Below, in pieces: positions 22,368 through 31,308 of a stretch of 64,000 nucleotides of DNA. The notes below the pieces were generated by a model that saw nothing but the letters and a program-made list of their open reading frames with translations, ran no database searches and was not told the origin of the DNA. Position numbers and translations under genes: made by a program. This DNA comes from Effrenium voratum (Eukaryota > Sar > Dinophyceae > Suessiales > Symbiodiniaceae), in the NCBI GenBank assembly GCA_963377175.1, contig CAUJNA010000497.1, positions 1 through 64,000 on the forward strand, given 5' to 3'. The first letter of the stretch is position 1, and each line of letters starts with the position of its first letter.

Positions 22368-25226
22368 ATGGATGGCGCTGACTCAGGGAGGACCCGGAGA
22401 AGGACCACCCTGGAGAACAACGGAAAGGGAACCGGAGGCCGAGTCGGCCCAGTGGTGGAGGAGGTGGAGGAACCTGCCTTGATAGCCAGGCCGGATGGGT
22501 TGATTGAGGCGGCAGCTTCGACCCAATGGCCTGGAGGGCCGCAGGGGGAGCCATCGTCGATTCAGCCTGGGCCGGCAGAGAACGAGCTGTTCACTCCGGA
22601 GCAGATGAGAAGGTTGGATGAGTGGACAGCCGAAGCTCCGCTCATTCACGCAACGGGAGCTGCAACAGGCCATGGAGGTTTTGAGGGCTACATCCAGCGG
22701 TCCAATGAGGGCATGCAGGTGGAAAGGCAGTTGGCGCTGGCAGCACAACATCTAGCCCTACCAGGACCAGCGGGAGATGCTGAAGGCCCACGGCCTGCTC
22801 AACGGCAAGAACTGGGGCCGCAGCTGGTGCTTCTTGGACCTGGGGGACATCTTGAAGGCTCACGGCTTGCTCAATGGCAAGATCAAGGAACGCGGCAACA
22901 GCCGGGACTACCTGAACCAGGACGGCATGCTCAATGGCCAGATCCGATGCAGGAGATGCGCTATTACATGGCACAGATCCTGGCGGATAACCGGAGGCTG
23001 CACCAGGAGGTGGGGCAATGTCTCAGCCAAGTCCAGGACATGCAGCAGAACTGGAAACCGCCGGAGGTGGAGGCCACTCGAGGAGGTGATCAGAGTGACA
23101 GGTTTGCCACGCCTGAGGAACATGGAACCCCTGAAGGCCGTGGAACTCGAGGTGAACCTGCTGATCCTGAGGAAGAGTCCTCGGAGCTGCGTGAGGACGA
23201 GCCGACGGGCCCGAAGGACAAGTCCCTGGACATCATGCTGAAGATTGTGCAGGGCATCCAGAACATGCAGCAGCAGATGTTGGACACCAAGAAGAAGGTG
23301 GACCACGGCGATGACACGAGCGAGACGGTGAAGAATGTCACAACGGATTTGCCGAAGCTCGTGGAGTATAAGCCGGAGAGTGCTCCCATTGACCTGGGAG
23401 ACTGGATTTGCGTCCTGGAGCCGATCATGGCGGACCTCAGTGAATCGTCACAGCAATGGTGGCAGCAAGTGGTGGAATCGGCGAGGAGGTGGTACGGAAG
23501 GTATCAGACAACGCCGCCGCTGGAAAGACTCAAGCTGCAGCCGAAGGACCCTCCGGAGCTTCAAGAACCGAAATGGCGGAGGCTGGAGAGGCGGGCTGTG
23601 GGGCTACTTCTTCGCGCCCTTCCTGACGGAGCGCGTGAAGAGATGGTGGCAACGAAGTCCATGACTTGCTATGCGATTCTATGCAAGCTCATGGCGAGCT
23701 ACCAGCCGGGAGGACTGGTGGAGAAATCGGTCATCCTGAAGAACTTGGAAAGTCCCCCAGAGGTGGACTCCCTGGCATCGCTGGTGGTTGGGTTGAGGAA
23801 ATGGATGAGGTGGAAGCAGAGGGCACAGGAACTTGGGGTGACCATTCCGGACCCCACGGTACTGGCCCGCTCCCTCAGCAAGATGGTGAAGAAAGTGGTG
23901 GAGATGCAGCCGGAGCTCTCGTTTAAGATGGCACTGGCGAGGAACTCGCTCCAGCTGGACTCCATCCCCTCTCACGAGGCAGTGGAAAAGTACGCAGAGC
24001 ATGTTCTGTCGGAGGTGGAAGCGATCGCCCACTTGGAGAAGGAGGTCAAGGCCCCAGCGGGGAAGGCGCAGGCCACGGACACCCGGATCAAGAAGGCAGA
24101 GGCTGTCGACTCCAAGAATGAGGTGAAGAGCGCTGGAGAAGGTGGGAAACCCTGCAAGTTTTTCCTCACCGAGAAGGGCTGCAGGAGAGGACGTGGCTGC
24201 CGTTGGAGCCATGACCAGAAGGATGAACGCATGAGATGCTGGTCGTGCGGGGCGAGCGAGCACATGCGAAAGGACTGCCCTGTGGCGGTCAAGAGCAACG
24301 TGGACCGAAAGCCCAAGGCGGCGAAGGTCAACGCGGAGGAGGAAACGAAGAAGGAAGTCGTGACGGAGGGCCAGAAGGTTACAACTCCGAGGGCGACTAT
24401 GTCGGCAGCGGTGCAAGAGGATTCACCGGGAGCGGCGAGTTCGGCATCGGGCGACAAAGAGACGGACGCAATGAAGGACGTGCTCCAGGAGGCGACCAAA
24501 ATGCTCAGGAGCATCAACGTCAAGACCGGCAAGAACGGACCGGAGGACGACGAGAAGAAGCTGATGGAACTGCAGAAGCAGCTGGACGGCATGCGAGAAA
24601 AGATGCGGGTTCGACAGGTGAGGTTGTCGAAGATGGAGATTGGTGGGATGCGCGGACTGGTGGATTCAGGAGCAACGCACCCGCTGAGACCCATGATGAA
24701 GGGCGAGGACACCTCGGACTATGAGGAGAAGACCGTAGAGTTGGCGGCTGGAGAGACTTACCGCCTGAAGGTCACCTTGGGAGGAACCCTGGTTGCGGAA
24801 GACGAGCGGATACAGCCGATCATCCCCATGGGAATGCTCACGAAGGACTTGAATTGCCAGGTCAAGTGGAGCGGGAAGACATGTGCGGTGGTGCACCCTG
24901 GACGAGGACGTCTACCGGTGGTGATGAGTCAAGGCTGCCCGGAGTTGCCGAGAGAACTCGCCCTCAGCTTGATCCAGGAGCTTGAGGGGGTGAACCGCTA
25001 CAGGGTCAAGGCGCTGTCAAAGCGGGATGAGGTGGACTTCATCAAGAAGGTGGTGGAGACGCATCCGGTGTTCGACGGTGTGCCGGAGGCGATCAAGGAA
25101 AAGTTGATGGTCAACCCGGCGGAGGACTGGAAACCTCTGGGATTGAATAGGAGCCGGAGGAGAAGGCTTGAGAAAAAGGGAGGTGCGATTGTGCACTTGT
25201 TTGCAGGCCCGGAGGAGGGGATTTGA
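22368..25226 (+). CDS. Copia gag-protease polyprotein
   Basis: 952 codons starting at the first ATG 38 bases after the LTR. The N-terminal third is Gln/Pro/Gly-rich (capsid precursor, low similarity). A CCCH finger (C596, C605, C611, H615) is followed closely by a retroviral-type CX2CX4HX4C knuckle (624-637, CWSC...H...C), which package RNA. An aspartic protease follows with the active-site triplet in GLVDSGATH (Asp766). The end reads into IVHLFAGPEEG, which is the start of the next domain, and stops at TGA 25224-25226. Pol is in the +1 frame and overlaps from about 25147. Gag and protease are expected from every translation; pol only after a frame change. Confidence 0.93.
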   Translation: MDGADSGRTRRRTTLENNGKGTGGRVGPVVEEVEEPALIARPDGLIEAAASTQWPGGPQGEPSSIQPGPAENELFTPEQMRRLDEWTAEAPLIHATGAATGHGGFEGYIQRSNEGMQVERQLALAAQHLALPGPAGDAEGPRPAQRQELGPQLVLLGPGGHLEGSRLAQWQDQGTRQQPGLPEPGRHAQWPDPMQEMRYYMAQILADNRRLHQEVGQCLSQVQDMQQNWKPPEVEATRGGDQSDRFATPEEHGTPEGRGTRGEPADPEEESSELREDEPTGPKDKSLDIMLKIVQGIQNMQQQMLDTKKKVDHGDDTSETVKNVTTDLPKLVEYKPESAPIDLGDWICVLEPIMADLSESSQQWWQQVVESARRWYGRYQTTPPLERLKLQPKDPPELQEPKWRRLERRAVGLLLRALPDGAREEMVATKSMTCYAILCKLMASYQPGGLVEKSVILKNLESPPEVDSLASLVVGLRKWMRWKQRAQELGVTIPDPTVLARSLSKMVKKVVEMQPELSFKMALARNSLQLDSIPSHEAVEKYAEHVLSEVEAIAHLEKEVKAPAGKAQATDTRIKKAEAVDSKNEVKSAGEGGKPCKFFLTEKGCRRGRGCRWSHDQKDERMRCWSCGASEHMRKDCPVAVKSNVDRKPKAAKVNAEEETKKEVVTEGQKVTTPRATMSAAVQEDSPGAASSASGDKETDAMKDVLQEATKMLRSINVKTGKNGPEDDEKKLMELQKQLDGMREKMRVRQVRLSKMEIGGMRGLVDSGATHPLRPMMKGEDTSDYEEKTVELAAGETYRLKVTLGGTLVAEDERIQPIIPMGMLTKDLNCQVKWSGKTCAVVHPGRGRLPVVMSQGCPELPRELALSLIQELEGVNRYRVKALSKRDEVDFIKKVVETHPVFDGVPEAIKEKLMVNPAEDWKPLGLNRSRRRRLEKKGGAIVHLFAGPEEGI

Positions 25227-28200
25227 TTTGTCCCGAGCTTATAAAGAGCAAGGAGGTGATCCAAGGGACATCCTGGAGTATGACATCCTCCGTGACAACA
25301 GCCACGACCTCATGGACGACGAGCTCATGGGTGGCTTGGTGCGGCTGGCTTTGGATGACCGAATCAAAGCAGTGGTGGGGGGCCCGAATTGCAGGACGCG
25401 ATCAGTGCTGCGGTTCTTCCCCTTGCTTAACAGGGCCAAACCGCGACCGGTGAGAACGGTGGAATATCCCTGGGGATTGCCGGGAATGGACCAAGGAGAA
25501 GAAGCCATCGTCTACGGGTCCACGCGCCATAGATGGCCGTGGGTTTTTGGTCATGCTCGCAGCAGCGAAGCGGTCAAACACATTGATATTCCTATGGTTT
25601 TTCATGCATTTGTGTTGCTTCAATCTCTGTGCTTGCAATTCCAGTGGGAATTTGCAAAACCAGTGCTTCCACCAATAGAATTGCAACTTCAACATGCTTT
25701 CACGGAATCCCGCAAACTAACTGCCGATTTCACAAAATGTTGTCGATTCATCAAAAGATATCAATTCGGCACACTGATGCGACCACCATCTTGCCACAAC
25801 CTTCTGATGTGTCACCCTGGAGCAGTCCTGGAAACACGTTTTCTTCCACTGGCTGACTGCATCCGTCCGGCGGAGTCCGGGACGGCAGGCAAGGATCCCG
25901 AGAACGTGCTAGCGGCGGAGTCCGGGACCGCCCGGCGGAGCGAACTGAAGAAGGTCCAGCACATGCGTCGTCAGGTTGAGCGGCCATGGCCGGGCCACGC
26001 ACGGGGAGAACGGCTAGCAGCCGGGCACCGAGCAGACGGTTCGCGACAACGTGGAGGCAGGACGACAGCGAGACTAAGCGAGAGGGCGGAAAACACGCAG
26101 AACGCCTCAAGACGGAGCAATAAGCAGACCAAAGCACAGGCAAGCAAAGGCCAAGAGAGTCAAAGGCCAGTGGAAACCGATGAGGCAGCAAGACTATCTC
26201 CGCCACGAGCGACAAACACGGGTCCGGGGTTTGCGTCACTACGTCAAAGAGAGAGTCCAGGTATTCAGGGCACACAGCAAAAACAGGATCCAGGATTGGG
26301 TGGCAGCGGAAAAGAGGGGACGCGCCAGCACAGCGCACGATCAGGACGAGACCTAAGGCAAGACGAGCGTCCTCGGAAAGGTACATTTGAACCAAAACTG
26401 AAGACAAACATGAACGCTGTGGGTCCGAGATCACCCCCCCCCCCCACCCCACACTCCCCCCCCCCCCGGCTGAAAAATCAACGAAAACACACGGCCGTCT
26501 ATGGCGCGTGGTCCGTCTACGAGGATGACGTGCTTATGTTTCGCTTCATCCTGGTCTACTTGCTGGCAGACCTCACGGCAAAGGCCAGAGAGGAGAAAGG
26601 GGGCGCTGTGGAGTTCTTCCTGGAGCAACCGGCAGAGCCGCAGGCGGAGCCGAGGTGTGCATCGTGGTGGCGGACACCGGAGTGGGAAGCCCTGGAGAAG
26701 CTCCACGAGCTCAAGAGGGTGACGTTCTTGCAAGGTGACTGGGGTGGGCGAGCGGCGAAGCCTACAACGATCGGGACCACCATGGACTTCAGAGGCCCCG
26801 AGAAAGGCATCTGCAAGCTACATCAAGGAGGTCATCAAGGGCAAGAACAGGAGATGGACAAGCCGAGGTGGATGATGACGGATGAGGAGAAACTCAGCTC
26901 CTCGAAGGCATTGGCTCGATGGGCCCCTGGGATGATGCGGGAGCTCGCCAGATGCCTTCGGAAGGAGGTGGACGGTGAGTCGAGAACGAAAGTGAAGGCT
27001 CTGTCGTGGGAGGAGCATGTGAAGTTGGGGCACCTGCCGTTTCGGCGGGACTGCCGAGTTTGTCAGGAAGCCTCAGCCAAGGACAGGCCACATCGAAGGG
27101 TACGACATCCAGCCGGGAATGTCCTCTCAGTGGATTTGAGTGGACCGTTCATCAAGGGCATCGATGTGGATGGAGTCCAAGACCGAAGGTACCTGCTCGT
27201 GGCTGCGTTCACATGGCCACAGATCCACACCGAGGAAGGTGAGGAACTTCCCGCTGCAGAACCAGGCGAGGGAGAAGATCTACTACCGGTGGAGGAACAG
27301 GTGGATCAGGACGAGCAGGAGGAAGAAGAAGGCTTCATTGTGGAAGGAGCCCGAGAGGAGGACGAGCAGCCGGTGATTCCGGAAATCCAGAAGGAACCGC
27401 ACCCGCTGAAGACGTTGTACATGACGGTCCCGCTGAAGTCCAAGGACAAGCGGGAGGTCTTGGCGGCGATCCAGGAGGTCTATATCAGACTGAGAAGAGA
27501 GGGCCACCTGGTGCTGAGACTGCACTCAGACAAAGGAGGCGAGTTCATGAGCAAGGAACTAGCCAACTGGTGCCGACTGAGGGACATTAGAAAGTCCACC
27601 AGGACACCGGATCAGATGCAGGAGAACGGAAGGGCGGAGGCCGCAGTTGGGGTCGTCAAATCCATGGTGAGGAGGGTGCTGATAGCATCACGATGGGAAC
27701 CAAAGTGGTGGCCCTGCATCGCCCGCTACGTCTCGGAGGTGCGCTTCAAGTTCGACCAGACCGGAGACCATCCGAAGTATCAGTTCGGAGAGGAGGTTGT
27801 GGTACCAAAGAGAGCTTGGAAGCAGAAATCCTTTGAGGCAAAGAATCAGCGAGGCAAGTACCTGGCCCCGCTCTATGACATCACCCACGGTCATGCGGTG
27901 AAGCTGGACTGTGACAATAAGGTGGTGGCGGTGTCGAAGGTTCTCTCAGGCTTGCGAGAAGGGGAAGCCCCGAGAGCAGAAGGACAAGAGGAGGAAGAGA
28001 ATCCTGATGGGGAAGCTCTGTTCGATGAAGCTCTGCGTGTGAGAAGACGGTTGAGGATGAAGACGAGCGATCCGAGAAGGATGGACGATGGAGGAGGTGA
28101 GCAGGTTGCGGAGCGGATTCGATTGTTGCGGAACCTCATCATGGAGGAGGAAGAAAGGATGTTGGAAGATGGAGAAAACGCAGCTGAGGTCACCTTCAAG

Positions 28201-30819
28201 ATGGTGAGGAAGCTGAAGGAAGAAGAGGAGAACCTGAAGCAGACCGTGCCGGACCACAAGGAGGCAGAGAAGGTCTTGCATACAAAGATGGTCTCCACGA
28301 ATGAGGTGATCGCGGACAAGGAAGCCTGGGCAACGTCGATCAAGATGGAGCTGGACTCGCTGATGACAGAGAAGAAGGCGTTGCGGCGATTGGCTCCTGG
28401 GGAAGCCGCGAAGCTGATCAAGGAGAAGGGCAACAAGCTGACCGTGGTCCCGGGCAAGGCAATCTTCAGTGTGAAAGCGGGAAGTTCGCGGCGGAAGACC
28501 AGGTTGGTGGTGTGCGGGAACTACGTCGCCCAGAATTCGGAGGCGGAAGGAGACACCTTTGCGGGTGGTACGGACATCACGGCGATCCGCTTGCAGGTGA
28601 AGGTCGCCATGGAGAGGAAATGGACGATGTCCGCGTTGGACATCAAGTCTGCATTCCTCAATGCAGATCTTCATGGTGAAAAGGAGCCGGAGCACCTGGT
28701 GGCGATGAGACCGCCGGCGATCATGGTCAGGATGGGCTACGCAGAGCCCGGAGAACTATGGCTGATAGACAAAGCCATGTATGGGCTTCGCCAAAGCCCG
28801 AGAAGGTGGTCAGACCACCGAGACGCGGAGCTCGTGACGGTCCAGTGGGAGGTCGACGGCGCCTACTACAAGTTGGATCAGTGTGCTGCAGAACAGAATT
28901 TGTGGCGCATCCTGGAAATCCGAGGCGCGGAGGAGATCTTGGCGGGACTGGTCACCATCTACGTCGATGATGTCCTCACTGCGGCGGAGGAGGCCGTGCG
29001 AGAAAGGTTTGAGGCCATCATTGCGCAGAAATGGGAGACGAGCGTGCCGGAGGTGTTGAAGACCGGGAATCAGATCCGATTTCTGGGAATGAACTTGAAA
29101 AAGGAGGAGAATGGAATCTTCCTGCACCAGCAGGACTACGTGGAAGAACTGCTGACCCGGCACAAGGACGAGGTGAAGAAGGCGAAGGCGCCCATGTCTA
29201 AGGAAATGGCGGACGAAGCGGAGGAGACGATCGGCAACCACACGATGACGGATCTTGCAAGAGCACAGAAGGTGACGGGCGAGATCTTGTGGTTGATGAC
29301 GAGAACACGGCCTGACCTCCTCTACAGCATGAGCCGACTATGCAGTATGGTGTCGAAGAACCCGAAGTGGGTCATCAGAGCTGCGGGCTATATCCTCGGC
29401 TACCTGGACTCAACGAAGGACTGGGGGCTGTGGGTGTCAGGAGAATCTGGACGGCATTGGAGTGGCCATGGAGCAGCAGGACTTCAGGCATACGCTGATG
29501 CCTCCTTCGCCCCACTTGGGGAAAGAAGCCAAGGGTGCTCCCTGGTGTCGTGGAACGGCACGGTCATCGCGTGGAAAGCAGGGAAGCAAGCGTTTCCGGC
29601 CTTATCCACGGCGGAATGTGAGTTGATCGAGGCCATTGACAGCGTGATCCTTGGGGACAGTGTTGAAGCGCTGATCACGGACACCTTGGGGCTGGACGAC
29701 TTCAAGAAGATGCTGCTGTCTGACAACGCAGCAGCGGTGGCGATTGCCACCGACGTGACGGGATCCTGGCGAACGCGGCATCTCCGGCTTCGAGCGTTTC
29801 ATCTTCGGTGGCGAATAAGAGCCGGGGATTGGGAGTTACGCCATTGCCCTGGACAGCAGATGTTGGCCGATCTTGGCACAAAGCCACTGGGCCCGGCGAG
29901 AATCAAGGAGCTGTCTGCCTTGTGGAATCTGAAGGCCATGCGAGAAGAGGCTGAACAAAGCAGGCTGAACAAGGCCGTGGTAATGCAGCCGGATGTGGAC
30001 AAGTGGATCAAGCTGCTGGTGATCTTGATCATGATCACAGGATGCCGAGCACAAGGGAATCAACAGCCGGAGGAGGAGAAGATTGACCTTGCGGTGGTGG
30101 TCTTGGTGATCGCAGTGGTGGCGATTGTGGTGTACCGCTTGGTTCACGAAGTGGCATCGGACATCTGTCTGAAGGTGAGAAGATTGAGAGTGAGAGGTGT
30201 GGAGCAGAGCACCCAGACGGAAAGTGAGGAAGAAGTCATAGAGGTGCCGAGGACACAGAGCTCTTCGGCGGCCAGGTCTTCCAGCTCGGGAAGCGGGAAT
30301 CCCTCGAGGGCAAGTTCAATGAGGAGGCGCCGAGGGGGAGACGCTGATCGAACAGGACAGCCAGTTGCAGAGCAACCTCAGCCTAGGCCAGTGGAACCGG
30401 ATGCGGAGGACGAACGCTTGAATGCACGCTGGCGGGAGGAGTTGCGGGTGATGGAGCAGCTTCGGTGGCGGGAGTTGCAACCTGAGCCTGAAGCGGTCGA
30501 GGTATATCACTTGACCGGAATGGGCGACAAGATACATTGGCGCCGCAACTGTTACGGGTTGCGAAATGCCACAGTTCGCGGAATGCGGGCGGTTTTGCCT
30601 TGTTCCAGATGCTGGATGGGAGGAGACAGGCAGCGAGTTCGTGGGGCCAGGAGCTGGAGAGGAGATGACGGCTTCTTGCATGCGTCGATTCACTGCGCCG
30701 GCATTGGACAGGCTCCACTTCGACCCTTGCAGCCGTGCAGTTTCTGCCAGGGAGGAGTTACACAGGACAATGAAGAGATGATGAGGGACGCGGGCCGATT
30801 TCCGCGTGGACTCCTATGA
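25147..30819 (+). CDS. Copia pol polyprotein (MTase-like, integrase, RT, RNase H)
   Basis: Open from 25147; the first usable codon is a TTG at 25168, so synthesis probably depends on a +1 shift from gag. Residues counted from 25168. (1) About 13-120 and 450-545: methyltransferase-like halves separated by the nested element. (2) Integrase: HH-CC finger near CRVC, then Asp656, Asp788 and Glu824 with the spacing D35E. (3) RT with ALDIKSAFLNADLHG, MYGLRQSP and catalytic YVDD at 1265-1268. (4) RNase H with Asp1444 (YADASF), Glu1483 and Asp1519 (SDNAAA) and a late HCPGQQMLAD. (5) C-terminal tail with hydrophobic segments at about 1613-1626 and 1639-1659, then a Ser/Arg-rich linker and a Cys/His module (HWRRNCYGLR...PCSRC). 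Stop at 30817-30819. Confidence 0.93.
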   Translation: MGAGGEGLRKREVRLCTCLQARRRGFDLSRAYKEQGGDPRDILEYDILRDNSHDLMDDELMGGLVRLALDDRIKAVVGGPNCRTRSVLRFFPLLNRAKPRPVRTVEYPWGLPGMDQGEEAIVYGSTRHRWPWVFGHARSSEAVKHIDIPMVFHAFVLLQSLCLQFQWEFAKPVLPPIELQLQHAFTESRKLTADFTKCCRFIKRYQFGTLMRPPSCHNLLMCHPGAVLETRFLPLADCIRPAESGTAGKDPENVLAAESGTARRSELKKVQHMRRQVERPWPGHARGERLAAGHRADGSRQRGGRTTARLSERAENTQNASRRSNKQTKAQASKGQESQRPVETDEAARLSPPRATNTGPGFASLRQRESPGIQGTQQKQDPGLGGSGKEGTRQHSARSGRDLRQDERPRKGTFEPKLKTNMNAVGPRSPPPPTPHSPPPRLKNQRKHTAVYGAWSVYEDDVLMFRFILVYLLADLTAKAREEKGGAVEFFLEQPAEPQAEPRCASWWRTPEWEALEKLHELKRVTFLQGDWGGRAAKPTTIGTTMDFRGPEKGICKLHQGGHQGQEQEMDKPRWMMTDEEKLSSSKALARWAPGMMRELARCLRKEVDGESRTKVKALSWEEHVKLGHLPFRRDCRVCQEASAKDRPHRRVRHPAGNVLSVDLSGPFIKGIDVDGVQDRRYLLVAAFTWPQIHTEEGEELPAAEPGEGEDLLPVEEQVDQDEQEEEEGFIVEGAREEDEQPVIPEIQKEPHPLKTLYMTVPLKSKDKREVLAAIQEVYIRLRREGHLVLRLHSDKGGEFMSKELANWCRLRDIRKSTRTPDQMQENGRAEAAVGVVKSMVRRVLIASRWEPKWWPCIARYVSEVRFKFDQTGDHPKYQFGEEVVVPKRAWKQKSFEAKNQRGKYLAPLYDITHGHAVKLDCDNKVVAVSKVLSGLREGEAPRAEGQEEEENPDGEALFDEALRVRRRLRMKTSDPRRMDDGGGEQVAERIRLLRNLIMEEEERMLEDGENAAEVTFKMVRKLKEEEENLKQTVPDHKEAEKVLHTKMVSTNEVIADKEAWATSIKMELDSLMTEKKALRRLAPGEAAKLIKEKGNKLTVVPGKAIFSVKAGSSRRKTRLVVCGNYVAQNSEAEGDTFAGGTDITAIRLQVKVAMERKWTMSALDIKSAFLNADLHGEKEPEHLVAMRPPAIMVRMGYAEPGELWLIDKAMYGLRQSPRRWSDHRDAELVTVQWEVDGAYYKLDQCAAEQNLWRILEIRGAEEILAGLVTIYVDDVLTAAEEAVRERFEAIIAQKWETSVPEVLKTGNQIRFLGMNLKKEENGIFLHQQDYVEELLTRHKDEVKKAKAPMSKEMADEAEETIGNHTMTDLARAQKVTGEILWLMTRTRPDLLYSMSRLCSMVSKNPKWVIRAAGYILGYLDSTKDWGLWVSGESGRHWSGHGAAGLQAYADASFAPLGERSQGCSLVSWNGTVIAWKAGKQAFPALSTAECELIEAIDSVILGDSVEALITDTLGLDDFKKMLLSDNAAAVAIATDVTGSWRTRHLRLRAFHLRWRIRAGDWELRHCPGQQMLADLGTKPLGPARIKELSALWNLKAMREEAEQSRLNKAVVMQPDVDKWIKLLVILIMITGCRAQGNQQPEEEKIDLAVVVLVIAVVAIVVYRLVHEVASDICLKVRRLRVRGVEQSTQTESEEEVIEVPRTQSSSAARSSSSGSGNPSRASSMRRRRGGDADRTGQPVAEQPQPRPVEPDAEDERLNARWREELRVMEQLRWRELQPEPEAVEVYHLTGMGDKIHWRRNCYGLRNATVRGMRAVLPCSRCWMGGDRQRVRGARSWRGDDGFLHASIHCAGIGQAPLRPLQPCSFCQGGVTQDNEEMMRDAGRFPRGLL
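25509..25516. repeat. 8-bp target duplication, left copy (CGTCTACG)
   Basis: CGTCTACG borders the nested element on the left and recurs at 26514-26521 on the right. One copy removed with the insert restores the reading ...EAIVY|EDDVLMF.... Confidence 0.85.
25517..26513. mobile_element. Nested non-autonomous TIR element, 997 bp
   Basis: Ends are inverted repeats of about 30 bp: left GGTCCACGCGCCATAGATGG, right complement GACCACGCGCCATAGACGG, continuing with few mismatches. Flanked by an 8-bp duplication. No transposase is visible inside. The 8-bp duplication points to hAT, Merlin or P-type relatives; the hAT site consensus is not met and Merlin ends begin GG, so the class is open. Insert plus duplication is 1005 bp, exactly 335 codons, and no stop occurs in the pol frame, so pol is lengthened rather than broken. 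The left half is AT-rich; the right half is GC-rich with a twice-repeated GGCGGAGTCCGGGAC and C-runs at 26430-26467. Confidence 0.85.
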
Positions 30820-30912
30820 GCGGCTTGAGCTGAACACGTTCTTCGGATGACGTGAGAGGCTCGCAAGGCAGCACAGACTGCCGACTTTTGTCATTTGAGT
30901 CCTCCCGGACAC

Positions 30913-30924
30913 AAAGGGGAGGAG
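30913..30924 (+). promoter_or_regulatory. Polypurine tract
   Basis: AAAGGGGAGGAG directly before the 3' LTR; the expected primer site for plus-strand DNA synthesis. Confidence 0.85.
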
Positions 30925-31063
30925 TGCAGGTTTTCCAAAACAGATTGAGGGTAGCCACTTTGAGGCCCCTTGCTTGAGGTTTGAGATTAGGAGCGGATCC
31001 GGAAGCCGCTTTGGACTCGAAGCGCACAGACAAAAGTGCGCCGGACTGATAGCCAGATTCACA
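30925..31063 (+). repeat. 3' LTR
   Basis: 139 bp, identical to the 5' LTR over its full length. Followed by AAAGG at 31064-31068 (target duplication). Confidence 0.95.
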
Positions 31064-31068
31064 AAAGG
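31064..31068. repeat. Target site duplication, right copy (AAAGG)
   Basis: Same five bases as 22186-22190. Confidence 0.85.
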
Positions 31069-31099
31069 AACCCCTCAACTCAAAGTATCAGTTCACGCT

Positions 31100-31308
31100 A
31101 CCTTCCCACCGAACAAGGTCCTCAAAAGCCTACTAAAGGATGGTCTTGCAGGGGCCTTTAGGCCTTTGGTGCCATGTTGTGGGGGGGATAGGGCATCCCT
31201 TGCCCAAACTCCACCGCGGTGCTGTTTCCGGAAGGCATCCGCCGCTGCAGCGTCCGGCGTGCCAGTGAGCCATGCCTCAAGTGGTGGGGTTTCAATCATG
31301 GCCATCAT
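31100..31308 (-). CDS. Candidate exon, unknown protein
   Basis: The minus strand reads AMIETPPLEAWLTGTPDAAA then ADAFRKQHRGGVWARD, with coding-like composition. The plus strand is also open and Ser/Ala-rich. Family not recognised; strand agrees with the neighbouring EF-type exon at 31.7 kb. Confidence 0.33.

Larger units (their letters stand above)
25194..26800 (+). other. Methyltransferase-like domain across the gag/pol junction, interrupted
   Basis: Motifs in order: HLFAGPEEG (like motif I, FxGxG) in the gag frame; ILEYDI (acidic, like motif II); GGPNCRTRS near 25378 (like motif IV, catalytic PPC with Asn for the second Pro); and FFLEQP near 26611 (like motif VI, ENV). Spacing and order resemble C5-cytosine methyltransferases. 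Cytosine methyltransferases captured by retrotransposons have been reported in Symbiodinium-type dinoflagellates. Whether this shorter domain is a true methyltransferase is inference. It is broken twice: by the frame change inside motif I and by the insertion between IV and VI. Confidence 0.5.
22191..31063 (+). mobile_element. Complete Copia (Ty1/copia) LTR retrotransposon
   Basis: 8873 bp between AAAGG duplications. Order: 139-bp LTR, primer site, gag-protease ORF, pol ORF (methyltransferase-like, integrase, RT, RNase H, C-terminal membrane module), polypurine tract, identical 139-bp LTR. Integrase before RT places it in Ty1/copia. The two LTRs show no difference over all 139 bases, so insertion was recent or the LTRs were homogenised. 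It carries a nested 997-bp inverted-repeat element at 25517-26513. It inserted in plus orientation into a block of minus-strand exons. Apart from the gag/pol frame change and the nested element the catalytic residues of all enzymes are present. Confidence 0.95.

Noticed and set aside
25751..26452. 233-codon minus ORF inside the nested element, a possible transposase
   Set aside because: No DDE or other transposase motif, Ser/Leu/Pro-rich composition; the complement of a GC-rich stretch.
25517..26523. The nested element as a simple GT-AG intron
   Set aside because: GT near its left end and AG after its right end exist, but removing that span shifts the pol frame; exact restoration would need nonstandard borders. 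Kept only as a question for RNA data.
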